Source: Stenotrophomonas rhizophila (lineage in GTDB: Bacteria; Pseudomonadota; Gammaproteobacteria; Xanthomonadales; Xanthomonadaceae). Taken from it: a stretch of DNA of 64,000 bases. The position numbers and the translations under genes are program-made. Below the pieces are notes generated by a model. That model had not been told where the DNA came from. It ran no database searches and worked only from the letters and a program-made list of their open reading frames with translations. Positions within the stretch are counted from its first letter, which is position 1; each line of letters opens with the position of its first letter. Location: contig NZ_VDQT01000001.1 in assembly GCF_007667275.1 (NCBI RefSeq), forward strand, positions 434,001 through 498,000. Reading direction: 5' to 3'. Of this stretch, positions 33,484-41,849 are shown one piece after another.

Positions 33484-34357
33484 GTATGAAAACCTGACCA
33501 GGACCTTCCCGTTGTCGGCCACCCGCAGCCAGCCGCTCGGCCCGGTGCGCACCATCGCCGTGACCGGCGGCAAGGGCGGCGTGGGCAAGACCAACGTGTC
33601 GGCCAACCTGGCCGTGGCGCTGGCCGGCATGGGCAAGCGCACGCTGCTGCTGGACGCCGACCTCGGCCTGGCCAACATCGACGTGATCCTGGGCCTGCAG
33701 CCCAAGCTGACCCTGGCCGACCTGGTCGCCGGGCGCTGCACCCTGGACGAGGTGATCCTGGAAGGCCCCAACGGCGTGCTGGTGGTCCCGGCCGCGTCGG
33801 GCCGCCGGCACATGGCCGAGCTGCAGCCGGCCGAGCACGTGGGCCTGGTCAACGTGTTCTCCGAACTGGAACGCGAGCTGGACTTCATGGTGGTGGACAC
33901 CGCTGCCGGCATCACCGACGGCGTGCTGACCTTCTGCCAGGCCGCGCAGGACACCGTGGTGGTGGTCTGCGACGAACCGGCTTCGATCACCGACGCCTAC
34001 GCGCTGATCAAGGTGCTCTCGCGCGAGCGCGGCGTGGACCGCATCCAGGTCGTGGCCAACATGGTGCGCGATCCCAACGAAGGCCGCGTGCTGTACGAAA
34101 AGCTCAGCCGGGTGTGCGAGAAGTTCCTGGCCGACGTGTCGCTGAACTACCTGGGCTGCGTGCCGCAGGACGACTGGCTGCGCCTGTCGGTGCAGCGCCA
34201 GCAGCCGGTGGTGAAGGCCTATCCGTCCAGCCCGGCCGCGCAGGCGATCGCCGAGATCGCCCGCCGCACCGCACGCTGGCAGGCCCCCACCGAGCCGCGC
34301 GGCGGGGTCGAGTTCTTCCTGGAGCGCATCCTCAAGCAACGCGGGGTGGCCGCATGA
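33470..34357 (+). CDS. fleN: Flagellar number regulator FleN (FlhG), MinD-like ATPase
   Basis: FleN limits the number of polar flagella by acting on FlhF and FleQ. The 295-residue product has the deviant Walker A motif GGKGGVGKTN (about 30-39), the ADLGLANID switch segment and the TAAGITDG region of MinD-family ATPases. ATG 33470 lies inside the end of flhF (14-base overlap) and the stop overlaps fliA (ATGA), so expression is coupled on both sides. Confidence 0.96.
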   Translation: MPSREYENLTRTFPLSATRSQPLGPVRTIAVTGGKGGVGKTNVSANLAVALAGMGKRTLLLDADLGLANIDVILGLQPKLTLADLVAGRCTLDEVILEGPNGVLVVPAASGRRHMAELQPAEHVGLVNVFSELERELDFMVVDTAAGITDGVLTFCQAAQDTVVVVCDEPASITDAYALIKVLSRERGVDRIQVVANMVRDPNEGRVLYEKLSRVCEKFLADVSLNYLGCVPQDDWLRLSVQRQQPVVKAYPSSPAAQAIAEIARRTARWQAPTEPRGGVEFFLERILKQRGVAA

Positions 34358-35100
34358 AAGGCGCCGCACAATACAAGGAGGTGCAACGCGCCGCCGCCAA
34401 CGAGTGCATTGCCCAGCACTCGGACCTGGTCCGGCGCATTGCCCACCACCTGGCCGCGCGCCTGCCGGCCAGCGTTGAAGTGGACGACCTGATCCAGGCC
34501 GGCATGATGGGCCTGATCGAGGCCTCGCGCAGCTACGACGCCGACCAGGGCGCCTCGTTCGAAACCTACGCCTCGATCCGCATCCGCGGTTCGATGATCG
34601 ACGAGATCCGCCGTGGCGACTGGGTGCCGCGGTCGGTGCACCGCCGCGCCCGAGATGCCGCCTCCACCATCCGCCGCCTGGAGCAGAGCACCGGCCGCGC
34701 CGCCAGCGCCACCGAAGTGGCCGCGGCGATGGACATGCCGCTGCCCGACTACCTGCGCCTGATGGAAGACGCCGCACGTGGCCAGGTGCTGAGCCTGGAA
34801 TCGCGGATCGAAGACCAGGGCGAGCTGGACACCGTGGCCCAGGGCGGCCCGACCCCGCAGCAGGTGCTGGAGCGCGGCGAGTTCGGCCGCGAACTGGGCC
34901 ATGCGATCGGCCTGCTGCCCGAGCGCGAACAGCTGGTGCTGTCGCTGTACTACGAGCAGGAACTGAACCTGAAGGAGATCGGCGCGGTGCTCGGGGTCAG
35001 CGAGTCCCGGGTCTGCCAGATCCATGGCCAGGCAGTGCTGCGCCTGCGTGGCCGACTCAAGATCTTCGAGGCGGCCGACGCCGGCCTCGAAAACAACTGA
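34354..35100 (+). CDS. fliA: Flagellar sigma-28 factor FliA
   Basis: FliA directs RNA polymerase to late flagellar and chemotaxis promoters. The 248-residue product has region 2 ([45 protein letters not shown]), region 3 ([12 protein letters not shown]) and region 4 with its HTH ([13 protein letters not shown]...[21 protein letters not shown]). ATG 34354 overlaps the fleN stop; longer in-frame starts lie inside fleN. The boxes TAAA/TCAAG and GCCG(A/T)TA seen before several genes in this window are its expected targets. Confidence 0.97.
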   Translation: MKGAAQYKEVQRAAANECIAQHSDLVRRIAHHLAARLPASVEVDDLIQAGMMGLIEASRSYDADQGASFETYASIRIRGSMIDEIRRGDWVPRSVHRRARDAASTIRRLEQSTGRAASATEVAAAMDMPLPDYLRLMEDAARGQVLSLESRIEDQGELDTVAQGGPTPQQVLERGEFGRELGHAIGLLPEREQLVLSLYYEQELNLKEIGAVLGVSESRVCQIHGQAVLRLRGRLKIFEAADAGLENN

Positions 35101-35116
35101 TACCGAGGAAAGTGCT

Positions 35117-35509
35117 TTGAACAAGAACATGCGTATCCTGATCGTCGACGACTTCTCGACCATGCGTCGTATCGTCAAGAACCTGCTGGGCGATCTGGGC
35201 TTCACCAATACGGCCGAAGCCGAGGACGGGCATGCCGCGCTGGCCCTGCTGCAGAGCCAGCCGTTCGATTTCGTGGTCACCGACTGGAACATGCCGGTGA
35301 TGACCGGCATCGACCTGCTCAAGGCGATCCGAGCCGACGCCAAGCTCAAGACCCTGCCGGTGCTGATGGTCACCGCCGAAGCCAAGCGCGAGCAGATCAT
35401 CGAAGCCGCCCAGTCCGGCGTGAACGGCTACATCATCAAGCCGTTCACCGCGCAGACCCTGGAAGAGAAGCTCGGCAAGATCTTCGAGCGCCTGGCGGCG
35501 AGCGCCTGA
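35117..35509 (+). CDS. cheY: Chemotaxis response regulator CheY (TTG start)
   Basis: CheY is the diffusible receiver that, once phosphorylated by CheA, binds FliM to change rotation. The 130-residue product has the acidic pair DD at 11-12 ([12 protein letters not shown]), phosphoacceptor Asp56 ([12 protein letters not shown]) and Lys in IIKPFT. TTG 35117 is chosen because GAGGAA ends 6 bases before it; ATG 35129 would be 18 bases from that site and would remove four residues. Its stop overlaps the cheZ start (TGATG). Confidence 0.95.
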   Translation: MNKNMRILIVDDFSTMRRIVKNLLGDLGFTNTAEAEDGHAALALLQSQPFDFVVTDWNMPVMTGIDLLKAIRADAKLKTLPVLMVTAEAKREQIIEAAQSGVNGYIIKPFTAQTLEEKLGKIFERLAASA

Positions 35510-36126
35510 TGGAAACGCTTCGCGACAAATCGGCGCTGGTGCAGCGCCTGCAGGATGCCCTGGCCGCGCTGGAAAGCGGCGACGAAGCCGGCTGGCGCCG
35601 GGAAATCGACGCGCTGGCCGCACTGCGCACCCAGCCGATGATGGCCGGCCTCAACCGGCTTGCGCGCGAACTGGGCCAGGCGCTGGGCGAACTGCCTACC
35701 CTGCCCAGCGAAGCCGGCGAGCTGGATGATGCCTGCGCACGCCTGGACCACGTGGTGGCGATGACCGAACAGGCCACCCACCGCACCTTGGACCTGGCCG
35801 AGGAATGCCGTGCGCTCACCGAGCAGCTGCGTGCTAACGGGCTCAGCCCGGATCAGGACCAGCAGCTGGACCGCATCCGCCACAACCTCACCGAGATCGC
35901 GCTCACTCAGAGCTACCAGGATCTGACCGGGCAGATCATCCGCCGCGTGGTGGGGATCGTGCGCCGCGTGCACGAAGGCTTCGGTGCGCTTGGCCTGCCG
36001 CCGCCGGACGAGGCCGCCGCACGCCAGCGCGACAACGGCCTGGCCGGCCCGGCCGTGACCGGCCTGGACCGCCACCAGGTGTCGCAGGTGGACGCCGACG
36101 ACCTGCTTTCCGATTTGGGGCTTTGA
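35509..36126 (+). CDS. cheZ: CheY phosphatase CheZ
   Basis: CheZ accelerates dephosphorylation of CheY. The 205-residue product is a long helical protein with the catalytic motif QSYQDLTGQ at about 134-142 (Asp138 and Gln142 align with Asp143 and Gln147 of E. coli CheZ), and a C-terminal CheY-binding tail (VDADDLLSDLGL). It overlaps cheY by one base and lies 4 bp before cheA. Confidence 0.95.
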   Translation: METLRDKSALVQRLQDALAALESGDEAGWRREIDALAALRTQPMMAGLNRLARELGQALGELPTLPSEAGELDDACARLDHVVAMTEQATHRTLDLAEECRALTEQLRANGLSPDQDQQLDRIRHNLTEIALTQSYQDLTGQIIRRVVGIVRRVHEGFGALGLPPPDEAAARQRDNGLAGPAVTGLDRHQVSQVDADDLLSDLGL

Positions 36127-36130
36127 AACC

Positions 36131-37951
36131 ATGAGTGCTGTTCCGGACGACATTGCTGCAGACTTCATCCTCGAGGCCCAGGAGATCCTGGATCGCCTCG
36201 GCGAACAGCTGGTGTCGCTGGAGCAGTCGCCCCAGGACAGCGACCAGCTCAACGCGGTGTTCCGCGGCTTCCACACCCTCAAGGGCGGTGCCGGCTTCCT
36301 CGGCATCCAGGCGATGGTGGAACTGTGCCACGCCGCCGAGGAAACCCTGGGCATGGCCCGTTCCGGCCAGGCCGTGCTGCAGGCGCATCACTTCGATGCC
36401 GCGCAGCAGTCGCTGGACTACCTGCAGTCGATGCTGGATTCGGTGGCCGCCGGCACCGAGCCGGGCTACGCGCCGCCGGCGCTGATCGCGCAGTTCGACG
36501 TCAACGGCCCGGCCGTGCCCGCAGCGGTGGCGGCCGCCACCCCGGCCAACCCCGACCTGATCACCGACGACGAGTTCGAAGCGCTGCTCGACACCCTGCA
36601 CGGCGGCGCCGCACCCACCGCCGTGACGCCCACGAAAAAGGCCGACGACGGGCTGATCGGCGAAGACGAATTCGAAGCACTGCTCGACCAGCTGCATGGA
36701 GGCGCCGCCCCCGGCGCGCTGCAGGCAGCCGCGCCCGCGCCGGCACCTCGCCCGGCTCCGGCACAGGCACCGGCTGCAGCCAAGCCGGCCGCCAACAAGC
36801 CGGTGGCCGAAGCCGAACACACCGTGCGCGTGGACACCAAGCGCCTGGACGCCATCGTCAACCTGATCGGCGAACTGGTGCTGTCGCGCAACCGGCTCAA
36901 GACCCTGCGTGCACGCCTGCACGACGAAGAACTCGACCGTGCCGTGTCGACCCTGGACATCGCCACCGCGCGCCTGCAGTCGGCGGTGATGCGCACCCGC
37001 ATGCAGCCGGTCGGCAAGGTGTTCTCGCGCTTCCCCAAAGTGGCCCGCGACGTGGCCCGCAACCTGAAGAAGGAAGTGGAGCTGGAACTGGTCGGCGCGG
37101 AAACCGAGCTGGACCGCAACCTGGTCGAAGCACTGGCCGACCCGCTGGTGCACCTGGTGCGCAATGCGATCGACCACGGCATCGAAATGCCCGACCTGCG
37201 CGAAGCGCAGGGCAAGACCCGCAGCGGCAACGTGCGCCTGTCGGCACAGCAGGAAGGCGACTACGTCAGCATCGAAGTGCAGGACGACGGCGCCGGCATC
37301 GACCCCGAGCGGCTGCGCGCCAAGGCCCGCGAGAAGGGCCTGATCGACCCCGAAGCCGCCGCCCGGCTGAGCAGCGAGGAGTGCCTGCACCTGGTGTTCC
37401 TGCCCGGGTTCTCGACCAAGCAGGAAGTCACCGACATTTCCGGCCGCGGCGTCGGCATGGACGTGGTGCAGTCGCGCATCCGCGAGCTGAGCGGGCAGAT
37501 CCAGATCCAGTCCGAACTGGGCCGGGGCAGCCGTTTCCTGATCCGGGTGCCGCTGACCCTGGCGATCCTGCCGACCCTGCTGGTCCAGGCCGGCGAGGAC
37601 ATCTACGCGCTGCCGCTGGCCCGCGTGATGGAGGTGCTGCATGCACCGAACACCTCGCTGGGCTGGTTCGACGGCCGCGCCGTGCTGGACCGCCGCTCGC
37701 ACACCCTGCCGCTGGTCGACCTGCGCCATTGGCTGGACGTGGAACCGGCCGCCTCCTCGCTGCTCACCATCGTGGTGCTGCAGGCCGGCGAAGCGCGTTT
37801 CGGCCTGGTCGTGGACCAGGTGCGCGGCCGCGAGGAAGTGGTGATCAAGCCACTGCCCAAGGCCCTGCGCGGGCTGCGCGGCTACGCCGGCGCCACCCTG
37901 ATCGGCGACGGGCGCATGTCGCTGATCCTCGACGTGGACGGCCTGCGCTGA
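36131..37951 (+). CDS. cheA: Chemotaxis histidine kinase CheA (flagellar cluster)
   Basis: CheA autophosphorylates in the array and feeds CheY and CheB. The 606-residue product has the Hpt domain with phosphoacceptor His48 (FRGFHTLKGGAGFLG), a linker with two copies of DEFEALLDxLHGGAAP (near 153-168 and 179-194), then dimerisation, ATPase (NAIDHGIE; DDGAGID; GRGVGMDVV) and CheW-like regulatory domains. No clear P2 domain is seen. It is the last gene before the SMAG pair and the motC promoter. Confidence 0.96.
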   Translation: MSAVPDDIAADFILEAQEILDRLGEQLVSLEQSPQDSDQLNAVFRGFHTLKGGAGFLGIQAMVELCHAAEETLGMARSGQAVLQAHHFDAAQQSLDYLQSMLDSVAAGTEPGYAPPALIAQFDVNGPAVPAAVAAATPANPDLITDDEFEALLDTLHGGAAPTAVTPTKKADDGLIGEDEFEALLDQLHGGAAPGALQAAAPAPAPRPAPAQAPAAAKPAANKPVAEAEHTVRVDTKRLDAIVNLIGELVLSRNRLKTLRARLHDEELDRAVSTLDIATARLQSAVMRTRMQPVGKVFSRFPKVARDVARNLKKEVELELVGAETELDRNLVEALADPLVHLVRNAIDHGIEMPDLREAQGKTRSGNVRLSAQQEGDYVSIEVQDDGAGIDPERLRAKAREKGLIDPEAAARLSSEECLHLVFLPGFSTKQEVTDISGRGVGMDVVQSRIRELSGQIQIQSELGRGSRFLIRVPLTLAILPTLLVQAGEDIYALPLARVMEVLHAPNTSLGWFDGRAVLDRRSHTLPLVDLRHWLDVEPAASSLLTIVVLQAGEARFGLVVDQVRGREEVVIKPLPKALRGLRGYAGATLIGDGRMSLILDVDGLR

Positions 37952-37955
37952 ACGC

Positions 37956-38004
37956 AGCCGGGCAGAGCCCGGCGCTACGCCGTAGAGCCGGGCTCTGCCC
38001 GGCT
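37956..38004. repeat. Head-to-head SMAG pair after cheA
   Basis: Inverted copy 37956-37978 and forward copy 37982-38004 are nearly perfect reverse complements of each other, only 3 bases apart. They can form two small hairpins or one 23-bp hairpin. This is the likely 3' end of the flhF-cheA transcript. Confidence 0.8.
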
Positions 38005-38030
38005 GAACAACCCGCGTGGCTGAACCGCCG

Positions 38031-38040
38031 CCCCCCCCCC
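38031..38040 (+). repeat. C10 homopolymer upstream of motC promoter
   Basis: Ten consecutive Cs directly precede the sigma-28 -35 box by 3 bases, and a second run of seven Cs (38050-38056) lies between the -35 and -10 boxes. Such tracts are slippage-prone; a change in the second would alter promoter spacing. Confidence 0.85.
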
Positions 38041-38043
38041 ACC

Positions 38044-38070
38044 TCAAGACCCCCCCACGCGCGCCGATAA
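38044..38070 (+). promoter_or_regulatory. Sigma-28 promoter for motC/motD
   Basis: TCAAGACC (38044-38051) and a perfect GCCGATAA (38063-38070) are separated by 11 bases, the standard FliA spacing. The ATG of motC begins only 8 bases after the -10 box, so the transcript probably starts at or next to the start codon. Confidence 0.85.
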
Positions 38071-38077
38071 CGGAACA

Positions 38078-38818
38078 ATGGACAGACTCAGCCTCATTGG
38101 ACTTTTCCTCGCCCTGGCCTCGCTGGTCGGCGGCAGCATCCTCAAGGGTGCCGGGCTGGCGTCGCTGTGGTCCCCTGCCGCTTTCGTGATCGTCATCGTC
38201 GGCACCATTGCCGCGATCCTGCTGCACACCTCCCCGGCGGTGTTCAAGCACGCCTTCAAGATCGTCAGCTGGGTGGTACGCCCGCCGAGCAGCGACCGCG
38301 CCGAGCTGATCCGCCAGATCGTGGAATGGAGCAACATCGCCCGCCGCCAGGGCCTGCTCGGCCTGGAAGCGCAGGTCGACGCCCAGGACGACCCCTTCCT
38401 GCGCAAGGGCCTGCAGCTGCTGGTCGACGGCGTGGAGCCGGAAACCATCCGCCACATGATGGAAATCGAACTCAGCAGCCAGGAAAGCCGGGACCTGGCC
38501 GCGTCCAAGGTGTTCGAAGGCATGGGCATCTATGCGCCCACGCTGGGCATCATCGGCGCCGTACTGGGCCTGATCGCGGTGATGAAGAACCTCGCCGACC
38601 CGAGCAAGCTCGGCCACGGCATCGCTGCCGCGTTCACCGCCACGATTTACGGCATCGGCTCGGCCAACCTGCTGTTCCTGCCGGTGTCGGCCAAGCTCAA
38701 GAGCGTGATCCACCACAACAGCCGCGACCGCGAAATGATCATCGAAGGCCTGATCTCGATCGCGCAGGGCGAAAACCCGCGCAACATCGAAACCAACCTG
38801 TCCGGGTTCCTGCACTGA
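38078..38818 (+). CDS. motC: Flagellar stator protein MotC (MotA family)
   Basis: MotC is the proton-channel stator subunit that couples ion flow to FliG. The 246-residue product has four membrane helices (two near the N-terminus, two near 150-205) and the family segments FEGMGIYAPTLGIIGAVLGLIAVM and ATIYGIGSANLLFLPV. It belongs to the MotC type of Pseudomonas, encoded after cheA, rather than the MotAB type. No ribosome-binding site precedes ATG 38078, which fits a leaderless message. motD follows 1 bp on. Confidence 0.95.
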   Translation: MDRLSLIGLFLALASLVGGSILKGAGLASLWSPAAFVIVIVGTIAAILLHTSPAVFKHAFKIVSWVVRPPSSDRAELIRQIVEWSNIARRQGLLGLEAQVDAQDDPFLRKGLQLLVDGVEPETIRHMMEIELSSQESRDLAASKVFEGMGIYAPTLGIIGAVLGLIAVMKNLADPSKLGHGIAAAFTATIYGIGSANLLFLPVSAKLKSVIHHNSRDREMIIEGLISIAQGENPRNIETNLSGFLH

Positions 38819-38819
38819 C

Positions 38820-39818
38820 ATGGCCCGGCGCAAGGCCCACGAAGAGCATGCCAACCATGAGGCCTGGGCGATCCCGTACGCCGACCTCATGACCCTGCTG
38901 CTTGCCTTCTTCGTGGTGATGTACGCCATCTCGTCGCTCAACGAAGGCAAATACCGGGTCATGGCCGACGCGCTCACCACCGCGTTCGGTGGCGCGCCGC
39001 GCACGATCAACCCGGTCCAGGTCGGCAACCAGCAGGTGCAGGGCGGCGGCTGGGACAGTCCCTCTGTGATCAAGGCCGGCAACCGCGTGGGCCCGTCGGC
39101 ACCTTCGCCAAGCAACGACCCCACCCTGCTGCCGGCGATGGCCTCGCAGATGCGCATGCCGGTCTCGGTGCACAACCAGGAACAGCTGCAGCGCGCCGAA
39201 CGCCAGCTCAACGGCATCGCCGACCGCCTCACCGCCACGCTGGCGCCGCTGATCGACCGCGGCATGATCACCGTGCGCCGCACCGAGCTGTGGATCGAAG
39301 TGGAGATCAACAGCGACATCCTGTTCACCACCGGCTCGGCCACGCTCGACGTGCATGCGCGCGACACCCTGTCCTCGCTGGCCCAGGTGCTGCACGACGC
39401 CCCCAATGGGGTGCGCGTGGAAGGCCACACCGACGACGTGCCGATCGCCACCGCGCTGTTCCCGTCGAACTGGGAACTGTCGGCGGCGCGCGCGGCGAGC
39501 GTGGTACACCTGTTCGCCGACCAGGGCGTGCAGCCGGCACGGCTGGCGATGGTCGGCTACGGCCAGTTCCGTCCGCGCGAAGACAACGCCAGCGCGCAGG
39601 GTCGCAACCGCAACCGCCGGGTCATGGTGATCATCCTGGCCGATACCGCACAGGGCGTGGACCCGCTGGGTCCGCAGCTCACCGCCGAAACGAGCGCCGC
39701 GCCGGCCTCGACGCCGGCCGCCCCCTCCCCTGTTTCCCCCCTCGCGCCGGTGCAGCTGCCACCGGTGCCGGCCGGCAGCCGCGTTGGCGCCGCCGTTCCC
39801 CCCGCAATGAAGGAGTGA
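38820..39818 (+). CDS. motD: Flagellar stator protein MotD (MotB family)
   Basis: MotD anchors the stator to peptidoglycan and carries the proton-binding Asp. The 332-residue product has the plug/channel helix with Asp22 (IPYADLMTLLLAFFVVMYA) and an OmpA-like peptidoglycan-binding domain (about 160-290; VRVEGHTDDVPI, NWELSAARAASVV, GRNRNRRVMV). A Pro/Ala-rich tail follows. It starts one base after the motC stop and lies 4 bp before parC. Confidence 0.95.
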   Translation: MARRKAHEEHANHEAWAIPYADLMTLLLAFFVVMYAISSLNEGKYRVMADALTTAFGGAPRTINPVQVGNQQVQGGGWDSPSVIKAGNRVGPSAPSPSNDPTLLPAMASQMRMPVSVHNQEQLQRAERQLNGIADRLTATLAPLIDRGMITVRRTELWIEVEINSDILFTTGSATLDVHARDTLSSLAQVLHDAPNGVRVEGHTDDVPIATALFPSNWELSAARAASVVHLFADQGVQPARLAMVGYGQFRPREDNASAQGRNRNRRVMVIILADTAQGVDPLGPQLTAETSAAPASTPAAPSPVSPLAPVQLPPVPAGSRVGAAVPPAMKE

Positions 39819-39822
39819 ACCG

Positions 39823-40605
39823 ATGCGTATCTGGGCAATCGCCAACCAGAAAGGCGGCGTGGGCAAGACCACCACGACCCTCGCGCTGGGCCGCGGCCTG
39901 GCCACGCTGGGCCACCGCGTGCTGCTGATCGACCTGGATCCGCATTCGTCGCTGACCCGCGCGTTCAACGTACCGCTGGACCCGCCGCCGGCCGGCGTGC
40001 TGGAACTGTTCGGCACCCCGCCGGCGGAACTGGGCGCGCTCGCCCACCACAGTGACGTGCCGGGCCTGGACTACATCTGCGCACAGGCCGCGCTGGCCAC
40101 GCTGGAGCGCCGCAGCGCCAACCAGCCCGGGCTGGGCCTGGCCCTGCAGAACGCCATGGCCCGCCACCAGGACCAGCACGACTACATCCTGCTCGACTGC
40201 GCGCCGACCCTTGGCCTGCTGATGATCAACGCACTGGCCGCGGCCGACCGCCTGATCATCCCCACCCAGGCCGAACCGCTGGCCTTGCACGGGCTGGATG
40301 GCATGGTCCGCACCGGTGAGATGGTCGAGCGTTCGCGCCGCCGTCCGCTGCCGATGTCGATCCTGCCGACCCTGTTCGACCGCCGTACCCGCGCCGGCAA
40401 CGAAACCCTGAAGCTGATGCAGGACCGCCACGGCCAGCGGGTCTGGGAAGACGCGATCCCGGTCGACACCCGCATCTGCAACGCCGCCAGCCTGACCGTG
40501 CCGCTCACCTCCGACGACTATCCCGGCCGCGGCCTGCTCGCCTACCGCCGCGCCCTGGACTGGATCCGCGCCGACGACGCGCAGCAGATGGAGCGCGCCG
40601 CATGA
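39823..40605 (+). CDS. parC: ParA-family ATPase ParC for polar chemotaxis arrays
   Basis: A 260-residue ParA/MinD ATPase with Walker A KGGVGKTT (about 10-17), the LIDLDPHSSLTRAF segment and the DCAPTLGLLMINAL region. In Vibrio and Pseudomonas the ParA-like gene after the stator or chemotaxis genes (ParC) places chemosensory arrays at the pole. Position after motCD and a four-base overlap with a ParP-like gene support that role here. Chromosome partitioning is less likely because no parB or parS is adjacent. Confidence 0.88.
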   Translation: MRIWAIANQKGGVGKTTTTLALGRGLATLGHRVLLIDLDPHSSLTRAFNVPLDPPPAGVLELFGTPPAELGALAHHSDVPGLDYICAQAALATLERRSANQPGLGLALQNAMARHQDQHDYILLDCAPTLGLLMINALAAADRLIIPTQAEPLALHGLDGMVRTGEMVERSRRRPLPMSILPTLFDRRTRAGNETLKLMQDRHGQRVWEDAIPVDTRICNAASLTVPLTSDDYPGRGLLAYRRALDWIRADDAQQMERAA

Positions 40606-41678
40606 GCAGCACCGGCGTACTCGACGACTATCTGGTGGAACTGCTGGGCGACGCGGTGCCGGACGCGCCGGTCGTGGCCGCCCGCGCCGACGACGAAGAC
40701 GGCGTCGGCGTTGCCGACGCCATCCGTGCCGAGTTCGCGGCGGCCCAGGCGCCCACCGGGTTCGACACCCCCACCTCACCGGGCGCACCGGCCAACCTGG
40801 CACTGCTGGATGAGCTGTTCAACGATCCCGCCCTGGGTCCGGTGAGCGCAGCGCCCGTCGCCGCCGCCTTCGACACCCCAACCTCGCCTGGCGCGCCAGC
40901 CAACCTGGCACTGCTCGACGAACTGCTCAACGATCCCGCCCTGGGCCCGGTCGGAGACGCGCGGCCGGGCTGGGACGACCTGCCCGCCGAGGAGCTTCAG
41001 CCCAGCGCGCCTGTCGCCGCGACGCCGGCACCCGTCGTTGCTTCCGAGCCTGTGCGCGTCGCCGCGCCGGTGCCCGCCCCGGTCGCCGCACCGGCGCCGG
41101 TCGCTGCGCCAGCGCCGGTCGTGCCGAGACCGGTTGCGCGCAGCGTCGCAGCGTCGCCGACGCCGGCGCCGTCCGGCCGCCCCAGCAGCTGGCAGGAACT
41201 CCAGGCCCAGGCCCGCAACCCCGCCTCCAGCCCGCGCAGCGACCGCCGCGCCAGCGAGCGCGCCTCGCGCTGGCTGCGCCTGCGCTGCGGTGCACAGGCC
41301 TATGCGCTGGAGCTGTTGAAGGTTCAGGAAGTGGTGCTGCCGGTACCGCTGCTGCCGCTGCGCGGCACCGCCTCGGCCATGCTGGGCATCATGAACCTGC
41401 GCGGCCAGGTGGTGCCGGTGATGGACCTGGGCATCCACCTGGGTGCCGGTCCGGCCCAGGACGACGCCAACACGCGCATCGTGGTGCTGGAAGAGAACGG
41501 CGAAACCATGGGCCTGCGCGTGTCGGCCGTGGAAGACGTGGCCAACCTGACCGATTCGCAGATCGAGCCGCCCGACACCGCCCGCATCTGCCAGATCTCC
41601 AACGACCTGTTCCGGGGGGTGGCGCGGGTCACCGCGCAGCCGATGATCCTGCTGGATGCCACCCAGCTGTTGAATTAG
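40602..41678 (+). CDS. parP: ParP-like CheW-domain protein
   Basis: A 358-residue protein: an N-terminal region with two copies of a 28-residue motif, a Pro/Ala-rich disordered linker (about 125-205), and a C-terminal CheW-like domain (about 220-355; YALELLKVQEVVLPVPLLPL, MLGIMNLRGQVVPVMDLG). In Vibrio, ParP has this layout and links ParC to CheA and MCPs in the array. The four-base overlap with parC supports the call. A plain CheW is encoded elsewhere (48290), so this protein need not be the main coupling factor. Confidence 0.82.
   Translation: MSSTGVLDDYLVELLGDAVPDAPVVAARADDEDGVGVADAIRAEFAAAQAPTGFDTPTSPGAPANLALLDELFNDPALGPVSAAPVAAAFDTPTSPGAPANLALLDELLNDPALGPVGDARPGWDDLPAEELQPSAPVAATPAPVVASEPVRVAAPVPAPVAAPAPVAAPAPVVPRPVARSVAASPTPAPSGRPSSWQELQAQARNPASSPRSDRRASERASRWLRLRCGAQAYALELLKVQEVVLPVPLLPLRGTASAMLGIMNLRGQVVPVMDLGIHLGAGPAQDDANTRIVVLEENGETMGLRVSAVEDVANLTDSQIEPPDTARICQISNDLFRGVARVTAQPMILLDATQLLN
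40761..40952 (+). repeat. Tandem 28-residue motif in ParP (108-bp period)
   Basis: Residues 54-81 and 90-117 both read FDTPTSPGAPANLALLDEL(F/L)NDPALGPV, with one difference in 28. The acidic LLDEL(F/L)NDP core looks like an amphipathic docking helix. The short, near-identical repeats suggest recent duplication. Confidence 0.9.
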
Positions 41679-41700
41679 GAATGTGGCCGGCCGTGCGTGG

Positions 41701-41756
41701 GACATGCATGGCGTGTCGCTACGTCGCCGCAGTGTAGGGACACGCCATGCGTGTCC
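41701..41756. repeat. Head-to-head SMAG pair after parP
   Basis: Inverted copy 41701-41722 (ends CTAC) and forward copy 41734-41756 (starts GTAG) share the core GACACGCCATGC(G/A)TGTC, 11 bases apart. It is the probable transcript end of the motC-parP unit. Confidence 0.75.
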
Positions 41757-41792
41757 GCGGCATGTCCGGCAGCATCGGAACAATACCCCCCC

Positions 41793-41819
41793 TAAAGGTT
41801 TCGGAATTCAAGCCGTTAT
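41793..41819 (+). promoter_or_regulatory. Sigma-28 promoter for the second chemotaxis locus
   Basis: TAAAGGTT (41793-41800) and GCCGTTAT (41812-41819) with an 11-base spacer. This is among the closest matches in the window to TAAAGTTT-N11-GCCGATAA. It lies 30 bp before the STAS gene. Confidence 0.85.
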
Positions 41820-41849
41820 TGACCTTGGAACCGTTTGTCCGGAGCAACG

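Noticed and set aside
35936-39451. 1171-codon open frame on the minus strand
   Set aside because: It covers cheZ, cheA, motC and motD in antisense. GC-rich codon bias leaves the opposite strand free of stops; the translation is low-complexity and matches no family.
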